Shown one piece after another: positions 6,021 through 6,072 of a stretch of DNA of 6,072 nt. This DNA is from an uncultured Bordetella sp. Lineage in GTDB: Bacteria; Pseudomonadota; Gammaproteobacteria; Burkholderiales; Burkholderiaceae_B. The position numbers were made by a program, and so were the translations under genes. How positions within the stretch are numbered: position 1 is the first letter of the stretch; every line of letters begins with the position of its first letter. Below the pieces are notes generated by a model. It had not been told where the DNA came from. It did not search any database and was given only the letters and a program-made list of their open reading frames with translations. The DNA is taken from contig CALGFL010000421.1 in the NCBI GenBank assembly GCA_937881145.1, positions 1 to 6,072 on the forward strand, in the 5' to 3' direction.

Positions 6021-6047
6021 CGCCGATCGGCGCCGGGCCCCCGGCGC
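6021..6047. repeat. two overlapping GC palindromes upstream of ampD
   Basis: CGCCGATCGGCG (6021-6032) is a perfect 12-bp palindrome. Overlapping it by three bases, GCGCCGGG and CCCGGCGC (6030-6047) are perfect 8-bp arms around CC. Neither is followed by a T-run on either strand, so a rho-independent terminator is unlikely. They lie 39 bp and more upstream of the ampD start, in the 90-bp stretch to the window edge, where I see no gene. Confidence 0.4.
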
Positions 6048-6072
6048 GCGTGATCTTCGCAGCACCAGGTAC

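Noticed and set aside
6048..6072. Start of another gene at the right edge (GTG at 6050 reads open to the end)
   Set aside because: Only about seven codons are visible, with no ribosome site or homology; cannot be supported.

Overview
The window is GC-rich with densely packed bacterial genes and short spacers. It looks like ordinary chromosome of a proteobacterium. Three things suggest a betaproteobacterium of the Burkholderiales (Bordetella/Achromobacter-like Alcaligenaceae): the composition, the many glutathione S-transferase (GST) homologues, and the LysR and DHA2-MFS families. That placement is an inference from style and was not tested by any search. I see no mobile element, CRISPR array, tRNA or rRNA.

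Layout from left to right: the 3' part of a 14-TM DHA2-type MFS exporter (+), cut by the left edge. It converges with a leftward cluster of three genes: a PRX-like2/AhpC-TSA CxxC protein, a YfcG-like GST and a YghU-type GST. These are transcribed in that order on the minus strand. A LysR regulator (+) diverges from the PRX-like gene across a 93-bp spacer rich in dyad symmetry. It converges on a second leftward pair, ampD followed by a GstB-like GST. The right edge holds about 90 bp upstream of ampD with strong GC palindromes and no gene I can support.

The most coherent reading is a thiol/peroxide/electrophile defence module. A thioredoxin-fold redox protein and two GSTs of the disulfide-bond oxidoreductase type (Thr-Pro-Asn active-site loop) are co-transcribed and probably controlled by the divergent LysR protein. 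The MFS pump and the GstB-like enzyme nearby fit a general detoxification neighbourhood. AmpD belongs to cell-wall recycling and is probably unrelated in function, although it appears to share a transcript with the GstB-like gene. Every gene resembles a known family. The novelty, if any, lies in the gene combination and in possible regulatory structures: an operator-like dyad, a hairpin over a ribosome binding site, and an intra-operon attenuator. It does not lie in an unknown protein system.
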